From contig JAEWMT010000081.1 of NCBI GenBank assembly GCA_023393095.1, positions 1 through 64,000 on the forward strand: a DNA stretch of 64,000 nucleotides. Direction: 5' to 3'. Source of the DNA: Bacillota bacterium. GTDB lineage: Bacteria; Bacillota; Clostridia; Lachnospirales; Lachnospiraceae. How positions within the stretch are numbered: the stretch's first letter is position 1; every line of letters begins with the position of its first letter. Positions 9,419 through 18,418 of the stretch are shown here, piece by piece. The translations under genes were made by a program, and so were the position numbers. The notes below the pieces were generated by a model, which saw only the letters and a program-made list of their open reading frames with translations, was not told the origin of the DNA and did not search any database.

Positions 9419-9471
9419 ATTGCTTTCTTCAATTAATAAAGGGCTTGCTATAGTATAATGAATGTATTCCG

Positions 9472-9849
9472 CTAATCTAGTATTGCAATAATCTCAACTT
9501 CGCAAAGGACATCTTTTGGAAGTTTCTGAACTGCAACACAGGATCTTGCCGGTTTACCGGTAAAATACTCAGCATATACCCCGTTAAAGTCTACAAAATC
9601 ATCCATGTTTTTAAGAAAACAGGTTGTTTTGATTACATTTTCAAAGGTAGCTCCTGCTGCTTCCAATATTGCAGCAATATTCTTCATTACTTGCGTTGTT
9701 TGAGTCTTTATATCTCCCTCTACAACGTGACCATTTTCCGGATTAATCGGAATCTGTCCTGAAGCATACAACATATTGCCGTGGATTAATGCCTGAGAAT
9801 AAGGTCCGATTGCTGAGGGTGCTTTATCAGTCTGAATTACCTTAAACAT
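9472..9849 (-). CDS. ridA: RidA family reactive intermediate deaminase
   Basis: Hydrolyses reactive enamine/imine intermediates made by PLP enzymes to the ketoacid plus ammonia, in the cytoplasm. At 125 residues it is the normal family length. Recognisable segments are PSAIGPYSQALIHGNMLYASGQIP, given in part by GPYSQA and SGQIPINPE, the ENVIKTTCFL strand and the C-terminal PARSCVAVQKLPKDVLCEVE, with the Arg that binds the substrate carboxylate and the terminal Glu. GGAGA precedes the ATG. It stands alone. Confidence 0.93.
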   Translation of the reverse strand: MFKVIQTDKAPSAIGPYSQALIHGNMLYASGQIPINPENGHVVEGDIKTQTTQVMKNIAAILEAAGATFENVIKTTCFLKNMDDFVDFNGVYAEYFTGKPARSCVAVQKLPKDVLCEVEIIAILD

Positions 9850-9915
9850 AAATAATCTCCATTCTAGTTTTTGTTTCTATTATAATGATTTCAGTAATAT
9901 TATTCAAGATAGATT

Positions 9916-10905
9916 TCAAATGATTTCTTGTGTCGATTTTATCAATGCCCGGCTTTCCATTGTAATCCAGTCGTTGCAAAGGATAGAGCTTTTATATTGA
10001 TCATTCGTAAACAGATTTGACGGTGAAATCACTATTTTATTTTTATTCTGGCTCAGGAACTGCCCCCACCAGCTTAAAGAATTGTTTGAAAGTATAAAAT
10101 GCCTACATTTGGACATAAGAATTAGCTCCTCATATTCCTTTAGATCCCATTCAACAAATACAATATTATATTTCAAAGCTTCCAAAAAACCTTTAACATA
10201 TTCAAAATTGTTTGAAAATATATAAAAAGTTAAATCGTTACCAAGAATTTCAATCATTCTTTTTATACTTCTTATATAATAATCATTATTGCATATGTAC
10301 TCACCGGTCAAAGCATCTTTTTTACATTGTATGTATACCGCCACGCTATTCGGACGTGTAATCAGCTCTTCCGCAATTATCATCTGATCCGATATATTCT
10401 TTAAAGTAATTTCCTTTAATAAAATATCTCTGATCTTTTCAGCAAAATAAGGTGTCTGAAAATATCCCTTTACAAGCATGTTTCCTTTAATTTCCTCTTT
10501 ATAGTATTCTTCTATTACCGATACTTCAAAATTTAGCACAATACCCATCTTATGAAGGAGCTTTCCGATTTTCCCCTTTGCAAATTTACTTACTGCTTTT
10601 TGATAATTACTTTCACTCGAAAGAATACATGCTAATTTTTTTGTAACTTTGTATTTAAGATTAAGAAGTCTCCCTATGTTTTTATCTGACTTAAGTAGTA
10701 TTTTTCCACCCATAAGATTTATATTAAATTTTAATAAGCAATGATCGTTTTCTGCCTCCTGAATCATTCTATTATCTTCATCCTCTGAGAAATCCATATA
10801 TATTTTCTTTCCTGTGAGTTCAGAAATATATCTTCCATAGGTATATAAAAATAAAATGCTGCCCATATCATTACTGATTGTTTTTAGTATTACATACTTT
10901 ACCAT
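9916..10905 (-). CDS. Divergent GT11 (alpha-1,2-fucosyltransferase-like) protein
   Basis: A 329-residue protein with the layout of family GT11. The N-terminal strand-helix (SNDMGSILFLYTYGRYISE) corresponds to the usual GGLGNQMFQYA region. The C-terminal signature SNNSLSWWGQFLS (273-285) is clear. The central donor-binding motif, normally HxRRxDY, is replaced by YIQCKKDALTGEY (191-203), so the key arginine pair is not conserved. It may use another donor or be inactive. GGAGGG precedes the ATG. It is not inside a polysaccharide cluster. The assignment rests mainly on the SNxSxSWWG motif and overall size. Confidence 0.6.
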   Translation of the reverse strand: MVKYVILKTISNDMGSILFLYTYGRYISELTGKKIYMDFSEDEDNRMIQEAENDHCLLKFNINLMGGKILLKSDKNIGRLLNLKYKVTKKLACILSSESNYQKAVSKFAKGKIGKLLHKMGIVLNFEVSVIEEYYKEEIKGNMLVKGYFQTPYFAEKIRDILLKEITLKNISDQMIIAEELITRPNSVAVYIQCKKDALTGEYICNNDYYIRSIKRMIEILGNDLTFYIFSNNFEYVKGFLEALKYNIVFVEWDLKEYEELILMSKCRHFILSNNSLSWWGQFLSQNKNKIVISPSNLFTNDQYKSSILCNDWITMESRALIKSTQEII

Positions 10906-11369
10906 AGTAATAACCCTCCAACAATTTAATTTCGAAATATTATCTCAGCAATTACTATTAATTTATACAGTTAAGCTTATAGTTAAACAGTAGCTAATGA
11001 TGCACAGAAATTATGTAATATGCTATACCATAATATTAATTTCTTAAATATCTGCAGCTTATAAGGTTATGTTATTCTTGACATTAATTTACTATTTCTT
11101 CCATTATTTAAATTATATTATACTGATTTTTATAATTCAATTATTATATGTTAAATAAAGTAAATTTTCATTTACTGCTTTTCCCATGATCTATCAATAA
11201 ATTATGTTTATTGTCAATTTGATATCACTAATTACTTTATATCGTATAAAACTACATTTTATTTTTACTAGTAAAGTAATAGATTTAATGAAAACAAACT
11301 ATCCATATCAATTTGTAAATCACATCTTTCATTAGCAATCATATAATGTGGCATAAAGGAGTGAAGTAT
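10906..11369. other. AT-rich divergent intergenic region
   Basis: About 460 very AT-rich bases separate the GT11-like gene (leftward) from spoVFA (rightward). Apart from the weak sporulation-type -10 near 11340 I see no repeat, RNA gene or open frame. Confidence 0.5.
11340..11348 (+). promoter_or_regulatory. Possible sporulation sigma (SigK/SigE-like) -10 of spoVF
   Basis: CATATAATG fits the CATANNNT pattern of mother-cell sigma factors and lies about 20 bases before the ribosome binding site of spoVFA. Dipicolinate synthase is a SigK-class gene in Bacillus. The -35 is not convincing. Confidence 0.3.
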
Positions 11370-12242
11370 ATGTCCCAAGGATCAGATATCGGAATTTTTG
11401 GCGGCGATCAACGTCAGGTATATATGGCTAAAGAATTTCTTAAAAAAGGTTACCGCGTTTTTACCTATCGAATCGCTGAGTCTGTTGAACATGAAAATTG
11501 TATTGCGCTGCATTCCCTTAATGAACTATTTGAAAAATGCAACCTACTTATTGGCCCAATTCCTTTGACAAGGGATTTGGTATCTGTTGCATCTACAAAA
11601 GCTTCAGAACTCACTACCTCAAATCTGGCCAATCTAATAACAAAAGATCATTTCCTTATTGGCGGAATTATACCCTCCGCTCTTGCCGGGGTTTGTACGA
11701 ATAAAGGAATTCCTTACTATGACCTTATGAAAAATGAAAAAATAACCATATTAAATGCCATTGCAACTGCAGAAGGTGCGATTATGGAAGCCATACAGCT
11801 AAGCGATCAAAATCTTCATAGAAGCAACTGTCTTGTCCTTGGCTATGGAAGGTGTGCCAAGGTTCTTGCAGCAAAGCTGAAAGGTATGGATGCCAAAGTA
11901 ACAATTGCAGCTAGATCAGAAGACGCTCGCGCCTATGCAGAAGCAGCTGGACTTCAAGCTATTCCTCTATCTGATATAAAAAAATCGCTTTCCGTATATG
12001 ATTTTATATTTAATACCATTCCGGCTCTTATCCTCGATCAGAGCTGTTTGGATCATGCAAATTCAAATGTTGCCATAATCGATATCGCATCTGCCCCCGG
12101 TGGTGTAGATTATGAATACGCCATGCAGAAAAAACTGAAAGCAAAATTGTGCCTTGGACTGCCTGGAAAGGTAGCCCCTAAGACTTCTGCAGACATTTTA
12201 GTCAAGGAAATCATCACGTTAATGAAAGAAAGAAGTGATTAA
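11370..12242 (+). CDS. spoVFA: Dipicolinate synthase subunit A
   Basis: With subunit B it makes dipicolinic acid, the core-dehydrating spore solute, from dihydroxy-tetrahydrodipicolinate in the mother cell. The chosen start (MSQGSDIG) has AAAGGAG eight bases upstream; an earlier in-frame ATG lacks one. An N-terminal Rossmann-type segment (GIFGGDQRQVYMA) matches the DpaA N-terminal domain. A second nucleotide-binding segment, CLVLGYGRCAKVLAAKL, follows, then FIFNTIPALIL and IIDIASAPGGVDY, as in the family. Its stop codon abuts the start of spoVFB. Confidence 0.93.
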   Translation: MSQGSDIGIFGGDQRQVYMAKEFLKKGYRVFTYRIAESVEHENCIALHSLNELFEKCNLLIGPIPLTRDLVSVASTKASELTTSNLANLITKDHFLIGGIIPSALAGVCTNKGIPYYDLMKNEKITILNAIATAEGAIMEAIQLSDQNLHRSNCLVLGYGRCAKVLAAKLKGMDAKVTIAARSEDARAYAEAAGLQAIPLSDIKKSLSVYDFIFNTIPALILDQSCLDHANSNVAIIDIASAPGGVDYEYAMQKKLKAKLCLGLPGKVAPKTSADILVKEIITLMKERSD

Positions 12243-12830
12243 ATGACCATACATGGAAAAAATGTGGGGGTTGCCCTCACAGGTTCCTTTTGTACCTTTG
12301 ATAAAGTCTTTCCTCAGATTGAACTCCTGATAAAAGAGAATGCCAATGTCTATACCATATTCTCAGAGCATTCACAAACTACCGACACCAGATTCGGGGA
12401 TGCAGATATATTTCTTGAAAAAGCCAAAGAAATTACGGGAAAGGATCCAGTTACAACCATTGTTGATGCAGAAAAATTAGGTCCTAACAATCTGCTGGAT
12501 ATCCTTATTATTGCACCATGTACAGGTAATACTCTTGCGAAAATGGCACATGGGATTACCGATACAACCGTTCTTATGGCTGCAAAAGGTTTACTCAGAA
12601 ATAACAAACCCATTGTAATAGCCGTATCTACAAATGATGCTTTAAGTAATAACCTAAAAAATATTGGTATGATAATAAACACAAAAAATATATTCTTTGT
12701 TCCCTTTGGTCAGGATAATTACAAAAATAAGCCGAATTCCATGGTAGCGGATTTTAATTTAATAAAACCCACCTTAGAAGAGGCTCTGGAGGGAAGACAG
12801 CTACAGCCTGTTACTCTTTCTCCCAGGTAA
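12243..12830 (+). CDS. spoVFB: Dipicolinate synthase subunit B
   Basis: Flavoprotein-fold partner of SpoVFA in dipicolinate synthesis. The 195-residue protein shows the flavodoxin-like GVALTGSFCTFDKVFPQI start, then IIAPCTGNTLAKMAHGITD, and VFPFGQDN-like FFVPFGQDNYKNKP near the end. Its ATG directly follows the spoVFA stop, so the pair is translationally coupled. A terminator follows. The lysine-pathway genes that accompany spoVF in Bacillus are absent here. Confidence 0.93.
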   Translation: MTIHGKNVGVALTGSFCTFDKVFPQIELLIKENANVYTIFSEHSQTTDTRFGDADIFLEKAKEITGKDPVTTIVDAEKLGPNNLLDILIIAPCTGNTLAKMAHGITDTTVLMAAKGLLRNNKPIVIAVSTNDALSNNLKNIGMIINTKNIFFVPFGQDNYKNKPNSMVADFNLIKPTLEEALEGRQLQPVTLSPR

Positions 12831-12849
12831 ATCATTTTAAGTTGAAAAC

Positions 12850-12890
12850 AAGGGAGCTTTCCACCTTCGGGAGGCAATGCTCCCTTTATT
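12850..12890 (+). terminator. Terminator of spoVFA-spoVFB
   Basis: Arms AGGGAGC (12851-12857) and GCTCCCT (12879-12885) enclose a shorter CC/GG inner helix around TTCG, followed by TTATTATAA. Confidence 0.7.
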
Positions 12891-12939
12891 ATAAATGATC
12901 AGAACATAGCCGCACGATTACGGCAGATTGGGGGTAAGT

Positions 12940-14790
12940 ATGTGTGGAATAGCCGGTTTTTGTAATGTAAAAGCCAATTATACAAAGGATTATTTTAAAT
13001 GGCATCATACATTAAATAAAATGAAGCAGTCTCTTAAGCACCGTGGTCCTGATGATGAGGGTGATATACTAGAGCCTAAGGTTGGACTCGCACATAGAAG
13101 ACTTTCCATTATTGATCTAAGTAGGGGAAAGCAGCCAATGACCAGGGAAAAGTTCGGCTGTACCTATACGATTGTATATAACGGAGAGTTATATAATACA
13201 GCAGAGTTACGTGATATCCTAACACGAATGGGTTTTCTTTTCAAAACCCATTGTGATACGGAAGTTATCTTAATCGGATATATGGCTCTGGGTGTAGAAT
13301 TCATAAAGCAAATGAACGGAATCTTCTCTTTTGCTATTTGGGATGAAAATTCGAGTACTATTTGTCTGGCTCGAGACAGATTAGGTGTGAAGCCATTATT
13401 TTATACAGTACAGGATAATACACTGATCTTTGGTTCAGAGATAAAGGCATTGTTTGAATATCCAGGTTTTCATCCCCGTATCGATTCCAATGGACTTTGC
13501 GAGGTATTTGGTCTAGGCCCTGCAAAGTCGTATGGAAACGGAGTATTTAAGGATGTCTCTGAAGTCCTTCCAGGCAATATGCTTCTATTTAATGCTGCAG
13601 GATTACATGAAGAACCTTATTGGAGTCTTGTCAGTGCTCCGCATGAGGATACTTTTAAAGAAACGGTTGAGAAAACCTCCTTCCTTCTTAAGGATTCTGT
13701 AAAAAGACAGATGATTTCCGATATACCTATCTGTACCTTTCTGTCCGGTGGTGTGGACAGCAGTCTTGTAACTGCAATTTGTGCTAATGAGCTTAAGTTA
13801 CAGGATAAGCAGATTGAAACCTACTCTTTTGACTTTGTTGATAATGATAAGAATTTTAAATCCAACTCCTTTCAACCCTCACAGGATCGCCCCTATGTGG
13901 ATATCATGATTGGACAGGTAAACAGTAAGCATACTTATCTGGAATGCGATAATCTTGATCTTGCCGATAACCTGTATCATGCCGTAGATGCAAGAGATCT
14001 TCCAAATATGGCAGATGTGGAATCTTCTCTGTTGTATTTTTGTAAAAAGGTAGCCGCAAAGACCAAGGTTGCTCTAACCGGAGAATGTGCTGACGAAATT
14101 TTCGGCGGATACCCCTGGTTTCATAATCCTGAGATCATGTCTACCAATGCTTTTCCATGGTCAAGGAATCTAGAAACAAGAAAACAGCTCTTATCCGATG
14201 ATCTGCTTGCGAGTATTGACCTAGATGGTTATGTACAGACAGCTTATGAAAAATCAATTGCCGAGACACCACGCCTCATGGGTGAAAATAAAACAGAAGC
14301 CCGCAGACGCGAAATTGCCTACCTCAACCTGAAATGGTTTATGGTGACTTTGCTTGACCGTATGGATCGCTGCAGCATGTATTCCGGTCTGGAGGCCAGA
14401 GTACCCTTTGCCGACCACCGCATTATTGAATATGTCTGGAATGTTCCTTGGGAAATGAAATCGCCGAATGGCGTTGTGAAAGGATTACTTAGAGAAGCAG
14501 GGAAGGGATTGGTTCCGGATGAAATCTTATTCCGTAGAAAGAGTCCTTATCCCAAGACTTATCATCCTGAATATGAGAAATTATTAGGTAACCGACTTTT
14601 GGATGTGCTATCCGATTCTAATGCACCAATACGCCCTTTGATCGATGAAAAGAAGGTAAGTAATTTTCTATCTTCTCCTTCTGATTACGGAAAACCTTGG
14701 TATGGGCAGCTGATGGCCGGGCCGCAGCTGATTGCATATTTGCTTCAGGTTAATTACTGGTTGGAGAAGTATCATATTGAATTGGTGTAA
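12940..14790 (+). CDS. asnB: Asparagine synthase (glutamine-hydrolysing)
   Basis: Makes asparagine from aspartate, ATP and glutamine in the cytoplasm. The start is set at ATG TGT GGA because class II glutamine amidotransferases need Cys at position 2 after Met removal (MCGIAGF); GGGGG lies seven bases upstream. The N-terminal Ntn-hydrolase domain (to about 200) shows KHRGPDDEG, LAHRRLSIIDLS and YNGELYN. The synthetase domain has the ATP-binding PP loop FLSGGVDSSL and TGECADEIFGGYPWF. At 616 residues it is the normal AsnB length. It is monocistronic; a long palindrome follows. Confidence 0.95.
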   Translation: MCGIAGFCNVKANYTKDYFKWHHTLNKMKQSLKHRGPDDEGDILEPKVGLAHRRLSIIDLSRGKQPMTREKFGCTYTIVYNGELYNTAELRDILTRMGFLFKTHCDTEVILIGYMALGVEFIKQMNGIFSFAIWDENSSTICLARDRLGVKPLFYTVQDNTLIFGSEIKALFEYPGFHPRIDSNGLCEVFGLGPAKSYGNGVFKDVSEVLPGNMLLFNAAGLHEEPYWSLVSAPHEDTFKETVEKTSFLLKDSVKRQMISDIPICTFLSGGVDSSLVTAICANELKLQDKQIETYSFDFVDNDKNFKSNSFQPSQDRPYVDIMIGQVNSKHTYLECDNLDLADNLYHAVDARDLPNMADVESSLLYFCKKVAAKTKVALTGECADEIFGGYPWFHNPEIMSTNAFPWSRNLETRKQLLSDDLLASIDLDGYVQTAYEKSIAETPRLMGENKTEARRREIAYLNLKWFMVTLLDRMDRCSMYSGLEARVPFADHRIIEYVWNVPWEMKSPNGVVKGLLREAGKGLVPDEILFRRKSPYPKTYHPEYEKLLGNRLLDVLSDSNAPIRPLIDEKKVSNFLSSPSDYGKPWYGQLMAGPQLIAYLLQVNYWLEKYHIELV

Positions 14791-14814
14791 GAAATAGTTT
14801 ATGGCTAGAGGGAC

Positions 14815-14903
14815 GGTACATTGGCAAGGTTAATCTATTTTACTTCCGATTATAACTTTTAGGTTATAAGGTCAGTCAAATAGATTAACCTTGCCAATGT
14901 ACC
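14815..14903. repeat. Long perfect hairpin after asnB
   Basis: Perfect 26-base inverted arms (14815-14840 and 14878-14903, beginning GGTACATTGGCAAGG) surround 37 bases with a smaller TTATAAC/GGTTATAA pairing. There is no T-tract, so it is not a typical terminator. The rest of the 369-base gap up to the next gene shows nothing else. Confidence 0.75.
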
Positions 14904-15159
14904 TATGCTTCTAGTTGCGTAAATGAATAATTTAAGAAAGAATTGAAATCATATTGCCAAATAATTGATTTAACCAGGTAACAATATTATGTTCCAAACA
15001 GCTAAATAGATAATTTTAATCATAAATTACGCCATTTGTGATAATATCGCATATATGGATACCATTTATTAAATAATGCAAATATAGACAGGTCTTTAAC
15101 TGATATGATACAATGACCACAACCAAAAAAGTTAGAATTTATTCATGCTGGAGGTCATT

Positions 15160-15609
15160 ATGAATAGAGAACAATTAATAGATATTTTGTCAGAAACTTT
15201 ATTATGGGAAGTTGTTGCTGCAAATGTTGAACAGGTTGATCAATTACCTATTATGCTGCAAAATATCGGTTATATAGCGAATAAAGAGCATATCATATCG
15301 AAAATTACAGAATGTGAAGTTTTAGATTCGGATTTTCATATTCTCAGATTTATAAAAGATGGGGAAAGCATTTTAATTACTTTCGAAATATCATTCCTAT
15401 TGTCTGTATGGAATCAAAAGAAGCAGCTCTTAAGAATAACAGCTGCAGCATCAGGAAAGTGTAGAATTCCTGATATTAGGAATTATGATTGGGATAGTGT
15501 TGACTTTGAAAGTATGGATAGGTTAGAATTACTGGCTAACGGGGAACTGGTGGATATATTAGAACTAAATTATACGGATGTTGAAGCTGACGATGTAAGC
15601 TTTTTATAG
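15160..15609 (+). CDS. Hypothetical acidic protein
   Basis: A 149-residue soluble, acidic protein beginning MNREQLIDILSETLLWEVV. The start was chosen because GGAGG sits five bases upstream. It has alternating helix and strand predictions, with segments FHILRFIKDGESILITFEIS and a C-terminal acidic tail (VEADDVSFL). No signal peptide, membrane helix or recognised motif is present. It is a single gene followed by a hairpin. Function unknown. Confidence 0.7.
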   Translation: MNREQLIDILSETLLWEVVAANVEQVDQLPIMLQNIGYIANKEHIISKITECEVLDSDFHILRFIKDGESILITFEISFLLSVWNQKKQLLRITAAASGKCRIPDIRNYDWDSVDFESMDRLELLANGELVDILELNYTDVEADDVSFL

Positions 15610-15656
15610 TTTGGTAAATTGTTGCTATTATATTATTAAATATGCTGATAGTTATT

Positions 15657-15695
15657 AAGGGCAGCGCCTAATTATTCCGGTTTCTGCCCTTGATT
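15657..15695 (+). terminator. Hairpin terminator candidate
   Basis: AAGGGCAG (15657-15664) pairs with CTGCCCTT (15684-15691). The T-tract is weak on both strands. Confidence 0.5.
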
Positions 15696-15767
15696 GAATT
15701 ATTAAACACTTTTAGGAAATGTCAAAAAACTATTGTAATGTTTAGGAGTTATCTTAATTGTTCTTCT

Positions 15768-16166
15768 CTAAATTCCTCCGAGAAATAAATTAATTAATGA
15801 AACTGTCAATTCATCATATCCATAAAATCTTGATACATACTGTATTCCCGCTGCAATTTCTTTTCTGTTATAATTACATTGTTCCAGAAACTCATCCTCT
15901 TTTTCGTTCAGATAGGAATAGAACATAAGAGCTAATTTAAAATCACTGATTCTAGTACGGCTCAGATCGTCCATAAGTTTATTTTCTGCTTCATTTACCT
16001 GACCGTCGTCAATTAGATCAAGCAATTTCTCATATTTTTCTACATCATATTCTTCTTCATCTAAGTCCAGTCGATCAGACCTATTCAAATCGATATTAAA
16101 AATTAATTTTAATAAGGTTCTGATGATTTCACGGATCAGACGCATAATATAGTCCTGTTCAAACAT
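15768..16166 (-). CDS. DUF6483 family protein
   Basis: A 132-residue helical protein starting MFEQDYIMRLIREIIRTLLK, the recognisable opening of the DUF6483 family of clostridia. An acidic middle (LDLDEEEYDVEKYEKLLDLI) and a helical C-terminus follow. The function of the family is unknown; helix pairs suggest a TPR-like fold. AAAGGAG precedes the ATG. It is the last gene of a possible minus-strand unit with the small membrane protein and the aldo/keto reductase upstream. Confidence 0.75.
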   Translation of the reverse strand: MFEQDYIMRLIREIIRTLLKLIFNIDLNRSDRLDLDEEEYDVEKYEKLLDLIDDGQVNEAENKLMDDLSRTRISDFKLALMFYSYLNEKEDEFLEQCNYNRKEIAAGIQYVSRFYGYDELTVSLINLFLGGI

Positions 16167-16236
16167 TTCACAATCTCCTTTTCACGCAAACTAAACCGCT
16201 CATTAGGGGCGGCAAAATATTCGTAAAAAGGTGGGG

Positions 16237-16608
16237 TTAATCATCCAGACGTACTTTGTATGAAATCAGATTCCATGCATTGGGAAGGGAATAAGAATAA
16301 GACTTGTAACAAATAAGAATTAATATAGCAAGTAATAGAAGCCACTCCCGTTCAGTCATAATAAACTTAAGGATTATATCCTTCTGTTGACTTTGACTTT
16401 GTGGTTCCTGCTCGATCATAAGATTAGATTTATGGTTGTACTTGACGATTTTGACATTTTCTGTTTGAACTGCTACAGAAGTTATTTCGCCAAAGATACC
16501 ACGCACACCAATAGAATTAGAAGGAATTACACTAACAGCCACAGATAGGATAAAAAGACAGGTAAATATTCTGAAAAGCAATGACTGCCTTTTCCCATTT
16601 TGTTTCAT
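16237..16608 (-). CDS. Hypothetical small exported or membrane protein
   Basis: A 123-residue protein with an N-terminal hydrophobic segment (about 10-30, LLFRIFTCLFILSVAVSVIP) that is a signal peptide or signal anchor. A polar stretch containing QEPQSQSQQ follows, then a second helix (about 88-104, WLLLLAILILICYKSY) near the C-terminus. AAAGGAGG precedes the ATG. It lies 37 bases behind the aldo/keto reductase and is probably cotranscribed. No family recognised. Confidence 0.65.
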   Translation of the reverse strand: MKQNGKRQSLLFRIFTCLFILSVAVSVIPSNSIGVRGIFGEITSVAVQTENVKIVKYNHKSNLMIEQEPQSQSQQKDIILKFIMTEREWLLLLAILILICYKSYSYSLPNAWNLISYKVRLDD

Positions 16609-16645
16609 GGTAATTCCTCCTTTTTTAAGAAAATTATTCTGTACC

Positions 16646-17773
16646 TTATTTCACCGCATCCAGTTCCGTCTGCAGCTTTCCTAAATCTTCTCTGATTTTA
16701 ATCTTCTGCGGACATATTTTTTCGCATTTTCCACAGCTAATGCAATTCTTTGCTTTTGCTTTATCCTCAATGTCATTATACCAGAACCATTTGGTACTAC
16801 CCTCATTATCATAAATACCATGGTCATTCCATATATGGAAGTTCTTAGGGATATCAACACCTGCCGGACATGGCATACAATAGGAGCATCTGGTACATCC
16901 GTTTTTCACACGATTTCTTAAGGCTTCAACGACATTAGTAACTGCCTCCTGCTCTTTTTCATTTAGCTTTTTAAAATCGCCTAAGGTAGCAAGATTATCT
17001 ACAACCTGCTTTTCATCGGACATACCACTTAGGATAACCTTTACATTAGGAAGCGATGCAACCCAGCGCAATGCCCAAGAAGCTACACTTTTCTCCGGAT
17101 CGGCTTCCTGAAAATATTTTGTAACACTCTGCGGAAGATTTGCCAGTGATCCGCCTTTAATCGGTTCCATAATAATTAAAGGAACATTCAATTTTTCTGC
17201 CAGTTCATATCCCTTCATGCTGGCTTGGATATCAGTATCCATATAATTTAACTGAATCTGGCAGAAATCCCAGTCTCGATACTGAAGAATATAAGAAAAA
17301 GCTTCAAAATCATCATGAAAGGAAAAACCGAAATATTTGATCTTTCCTTCTTTTTTTAATTTATCACAAAAATCCAGTATTCCTAAGCTTACCATCTTAT
17401 CAAACAAATCTTTGTTCATAGCATGAAGCAGATAAAAATCAATATAATCCATTTGAAGCCTCTGCAGCTGCTCTTCAAAGATTCTCTCGGCTTCCTCAAG
17501 TGAATTGATACTAAAGCAGGGCAGCTTAGTGGCAAGATAGTAAGAGTTTCTGTCATATTTAGCAAGTACCTCACCTGTAAAGCCTTCACTTTTGCCACCA
17601 TGATATACATAGGCGGTATCATAATAATTTACTCCGTTTTTATATGCCTCATCCATCATTTTTTCAGCTTCCGCATGATTGATGCTACCATCCTTATTCG
17701 TCGGAAAACGCATGCATCCAAAACCTAGTAATGACGTATTAATTCCTAATTTATCAAAAGCTCTGTATTCCAT
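16646..17773 (-). CDS. Aldo/keto reductase with C-terminal 4Fe-4S domain
   Basis: NAD(P)H-dependent oxidoreductase of the aldo/keto reductase superfamily fused to a ferredoxin-like tail. The barrel (about 1-280) has GFGCMRFPTN, the catalytic Tyr region YYDTAYVYHGG and DFYLLHAMNK. The C-terminal part holds two Cys clusters, CTRCSYCMPCPAGVDIP and CISCGKCEKICPQ, which should bind iron-sulfur clusters. This fusion is common in strict anaerobes and often annotated as a predicted oxidoreductase. GGAGGAG precedes the ATG. The substrate is unknown. Confidence 0.9.
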   Translation of the reverse strand: MEYRAFDKLGINTSLLGFGCMRFPTNKDGSINHAEAEKMMDEAYKNGVNYYDTAYVYHGGKSEGFTGEVLAKYDRNSYYLATKLPCFSINSLEEAERIFEEQLQRLQMDYIDFYLLHAMNKDLFDKMVSLGILDFCDKLKKEGKIKYFGFSFHDDFEAFSYILQYRDWDFCQIQLNYMDTDIQASMKGYELAEKLNVPLIIMEPIKGGSLANLPQSVTKYFQEADPEKSVASWALRWVASLPNVKVILSGMSDEKQVVDNLATLGDFKKLNEKEQEAVTNVVEALRNRVKNGCTRCSYCMPCPAGVDIPKNFHIWNDHGIYDNEGSTKWFWYNDIEDKAKAKNCISCGKCEKICPQKIKIREDLGKLQTELDAVK

Positions 17774-17945
17774 ATTGATACTCCTCCTGTATTTACACTA
17801 AAATTAGATATTCGTCGATAGGAATATGTAATAAATTAATCCAAATTATCAAATCAATTTATAATTATATATAAATACCAATAAATTACAATGTAGTTTT
17901 ATTTATTCCATTATGTAGTATTATATAAATCTTTGATATATAAAT

Positions 17946-18024
17946 CAAAAAGCTGTACTCAAAGCTTGATATGCAGAATTAAAATAATGATCCGATTCTT
18001 TTATCAAAACGATTGGGTACAGCC
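17946..18024 (-). terminator. Terminator candidate of tgt-yajC
   Basis: On the minus strand GCTGTACCCAA (from 18013-18023) pairs with TTGAGTACAGC (from 17952-17962) with one mismatch across a 50-base loop, followed by TTTTTGATTT. Confidence 0.5.
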
Positions 18025-18042
18025 ATATTGTATGAAGTTTAA

Positions 18043-18372
18043 TTATGCGTTTTTCTCTGCCGTTGGCTTTTCAAGTTCTACAATCGCACTCTTTTTCATT
18101 GGAATTCTACAGTTTTTGTTATTACCGAATTCAACAATCACAACTTCCTCCATAATGTCAATTACAACTCCATAGAAACCGCTTGTAGTAACAACGCTAT
18201 CACCGACTGCCAAGGTAGAAAGCATTGTCTGCATTTGTCTCTGCTGCTTTTTCTGTGGACGGATTAATAAAAAGTACATAACAACACCGATAAGTGCCAA
18301 CTCACCGACAAGTATCAGCATGCTGCCGCTACCACCTGATGGATTTGTAGCTAATAATGAAAAGTTACTCAT
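18043..18372 (-). CDS. yajC: Preprotein translocase accessory subunit YajC
   Basis: Small membrane partner of SecDF that assists protein export. The 109-residue protein has a single N-terminal helix (about 19-38, LILVGELALIGVVMYFLLI) followed by the hallmark RPQKKQQRQMQTML and the YajC core with VGDSVVTTSGFYG. AGGAGG precedes the ATG. It follows tgt by 46 bases, the usual tgt-yajC order. Confidence 0.95.
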   Translation of the reverse strand: MSNFSLLATNPSGGSGSMLILVGELALIGVVMYFLLIRPQKKQQRQMQTMLSTLAVGDSVVTTSGFYGVVIDIMEEVVIVEFGNNKNCRIPMKKSAIVELEKPTAEKNA

Positions 18373-18418
18373 AAATTTACCTCCTGGTTAATGTGTTTCT
18401 ATATAGGTGTTATTCGCT

